The position numbers and the translations under genes are program-made. From Streptomyces erythrochromogenes (lineage in GTDB: Bacteria > Actinomycetota > Actinomycetes > Streptomycetales > Streptomycetaceae): a DNA stretch of 64,000 nt. Of this stretch, positions 62,389-64,000 are shown piece by piece; the stretch's first letter is position 1; each line of letters starts with the position of its first letter. The notes under the pieces are model-generated. The model saw nothing but the letters and a program-made list of their open reading frames with translations, was not told where the DNA came from and did no database searches. The stretch spans positions 1,054,001 to 1,118,000 of the forward strand of contig NZ_CP108036.1 in assembly GCF_036170895.1 (NCBI RefSeq), given 5' to 3'.

Positions 62389-63746
62389 ACGTCCGTGTCC
62401 TGCGCATCGAGCTGAAGCGCTCCGTCGCCCCGTGGGCCGGCGCCGTGGTCCTGACGACGGCGCTGGCGTTCCTGTACCTGGTGGACGCCGCGTGGTGGAG
62501 GGGCACCACGGCGTGGACGGCCCAGTGGACGTCCATGGCCCTGTGGACCCGCGCCCTGCTGGGCTACCTGTGGCCGCTGGCCGTGGGGCTCGGGGCGCTG
62601 CAGGGCCTGCGCGACCACCGCTCGAAGGTGTCCGAGCTGCTGACGACCACATCGCGTCCCGCCTGGCACCGCGCCGCCACGCTGGCGGGCACGACGGCGA
62701 TCACCCTGGCCTCGGCGTTCGCGCTCCTCGTCCTCGTGGGCGCGGTCCAGGTGCTCTCCAACACCGAGTACACGCACCTCGGATGGCTGCCGGTCTCGCT
62801 GGTGGGGGCACTCTCTCTCGCCGCGGGAGCCGTGCTGGGCATGGGGGCCGGGCGCGCCCTGCCGTCCGCGCTCACCCCGCCCGCGCTGACCATGGGCGCC
62901 TTCGTGTTCACGGCCCTCATGCACATGTCGTTGGGCACGGAGCCGAACCGGGTCTCCCTGCTGTCCCCGGCGGTGCAGGAGGTGCGCGAGGTACTCGTCA
63001 CGCTCTCCGCCTCCGTGCACGTCGGGCAGACGATCTGGCTGCTCGGCATGGCCGCGACCGGCTTCGCGCTGCTGGTCGCCGCGACCCCGCGCGCCCGGCT
63101 GATCGCCCTGACGCCCGTCCTGGCCGGCGCGGCGATCGCCCTGCTCGTCCTCCCCTCCGCTCCAGGCCGGATGTATGTGGTCGACGAGGCCGCCGCGGAG
63201 CTGGTGTGCGATGGTCCGGTGTGCGTGACCAAGACGCACCAGGCACGACTCGCCGACCTCGCGGGTCCCGGCAAGGAGGCGCTGCGCCTGCTGCACGGCG
63301 CCCTGGGCGGCCAGGCGCCGGTCTCGGTCCGGGAGAACACCGCCGTACTGCCCGACGGCTCCACGCCGCAGTGGTCCGGCAAGACCGTGCTCTTCGACTT
63401 CGACGACGACATCATCGCCGCCGCGAAGGGCGAGGAGCTGACCTGGGCCCTGATCGCCAAAGGCATGGTGCCAGGGTGCACCCCCGTCGGCTGGAGCAGC
63501 TTCGGGAATGAGGATTTCGCGCAGACCGTCGCCGTGGGCTGGGTCCTCGGAGACCTCAGGTCGCTGCCCGGCACAGGATCAGCAAGTTTGCGCCGCGAGG
63601 TCGACGCCGCGGCCCGCCCGGTGTGGACGGAACTCAAGGCGCTGCCGCGGGCCGAACAGCTCTCGCGGATCAACGCGATGCGCGCCGCCGCGCTCTCCTG
63701 CAAGGGCGACGCGTTCGATGCACTGAACGGGGGTGCGTCCCGATGA
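62385..63746 (+). CDS. ABC-2 type transporter membrane protein with large extracytoplasmic domain
   Basis: A 453-residue protein starting at GTG 62385 (overlapping the ATPase stop). Six helices in the N-terminal half (VAPWAGAVVLTTALAFLYLV, TRALLGYLWPLAVGLGALQG, ALSLAAGAVLGMGAG, LLVAATPRARLIALTPVLAG), then a ~190-residue hydrophilic C-terminal domain with a few Cys (LVCDGPVCVTKTH, MVPGCTP) that may form disulfides outside. Permease component. Confidence 0.75.
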   Translation: MNVRVLRIELKRSVAPWAGAVVLTTALAFLYLVDAAWWRGTTAWTAQWTSMALWTRALLGYLWPLAVGLGALQGLRDHRSKVSELLTTTSRPAWHRAATLAGTTAITLASAFALLVLVGAVQVLSNTEYTHLGWLPVSLVGALSLAAGAVLGMGAGRALPSALTPPALTMGAFVFTALMHMSLGTEPNRVSLLSPAVQEVREVLVTLSASVHVGQTIWLLGMAATGFALLVAATPRARLIALTPVLAGAAIALLVLPSAPGRMYVVDEAAAELVCDGPVCVTKTHQARLADLAGPGKEALRLLHGALGGQAPVSVRENTAVLPDGSTPQWSGKTVLFDFDDDIIAAAKGEELTWALIAKGMVPGCTPVGWSSFGNEDFAQTVAVGWVLGDLRSLPGTGSASLRREVDAAARPVWTELKALPRAEQLSRINAMRAAALSCKGDAFDALNGGASR

Positions 63747-64000
63747 GATGGCTGACGCTGTACGCGCGCTCGCGTCAGGTACCCGCGTCACTCGCCGCAG
63801 TGGTGATCAGCGCGGTGGCGGTGTGGGCACTGGTCCGGGACGGGGGCGAGGGACCCGGTGATCCGCGGCTGCCCGTGCTCATCCTCGCTACGGGGGCGAT
63901 GGCAGCCTCGATCGGGCTCAGCGGGCAGGACCTCGCGCTGGACCGGACGGCCGCGATCCGATGGGTGCCCCGAAGAGCGGCACACGTGCTGCTCATCGGC
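63743..64000 (+). CDS. membrane protein of the ABC operon, 3' truncated by window
   Basis: Start ATG overlaps the preceding stop (ATGA). The 86 visible residues, MRWLTLYARSRQVPASLAAV followed by a hydrophobic segment VVISAVAVWALV and LPVLILATGAMAASIGL, indicate an integral membrane protein, probably a second permease. Continues beyond the window. Confidence 0.75.
   Translation, partial: MRWLTLYARSRQVPASLAAVVISAVAVWALVRDGGEGPGDPRLPVLILATGAMAASIGLSGQDLALDRTAAIRWVPRRAAHVLLIG

Overview
The window is high-GC actinomycete DNA, almost certainly Streptomyces. Pointers are GTG/TTG starts, strong third-position G/C, SARP regulators, a Tat/Sec-secreted lectin set, and a rare TTA codon in a pathway regulator. 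It divides into three zones.

Left flank (1-4.4 kb): the 3' part of a PucR/CdaR-type regulator that appears to carry a frameshift, a short UvrA-like ABC protein, and an unrecognised, possibly decaying ORF.

Central zone (about 4.7-45.8 kb): a candidate genomic island. Both ends carry the same 117-bp direct repeat (4693-4809 and 45646-45762, two mismatches), which looks like the 3' end of a pirin-family gene. Each repeat is bracketed by tandem GTCAGCA-type 11-mers and followed by a decayed tyrosine-integrase gene. The two integrase remnants have different internal deletions. I see no replication or transfer genes, so any original mobile element is no longer complete. Cargo from left to right: secreted lectins and a GH43-like beta-propeller protein; a SARP regulator with an FAD oxidoreductase; a MarR-controlled redox/hydrolase/cupin group with three operators; an S1-type protease lipoprotein; two paralogous STAND-like ATPases with C-terminal HTH flanking an ECF sigma factor and a second FAD enzyme; two alpha/beta hydrolases; a PadR-ABC (FtsX-type) operon; assorted regulators and gene remnants; and at 33.0-45.1 kb a biosynthetic gene cluster.

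That cluster is the most interesting part. A SARP gene with a TTA codon at position 6 precedes a co-directional run. The first four genes are queC-queD-queE-folE, a complete route from GTP to 7-cyano-7-deazaguanine (preQ0). Next come a SAM methyltransferase, a LysA-like PLP decarboxylase, a class I/II aminotransferase, a DapD-like succinyltransferase, an IPNS-like Fe(II) oxygenase, an ATP-grasp amino-acid ligase and an MFS exporter. The second half resembles the lysine-derived logic of tabtoxin biosynthesis, but no beta-lactam synthetase is present. There are no ribosyl- or tRNA-transferases and no nitrile hydratase of the toyocamycin type. I infer a pathway joining a 7-deazaguanine unit to a lysine/diaminopimelate-derived amino acid; I do not recognise a described product for this combination.

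Right flank (46.5-64 kb): a complete L-arabinose catabolic locus (araD, LacI-type regulator, mutarotase, RbsABC-type ABC importer, araB, araA) with three copies of the palindrome TTGTGAGCGCTAACAA in its two divergent intergenic regions. It is followed by a MerR regulator and an ECF sigma/anti-sigma/ABC-exporter operon that runs off the window end.
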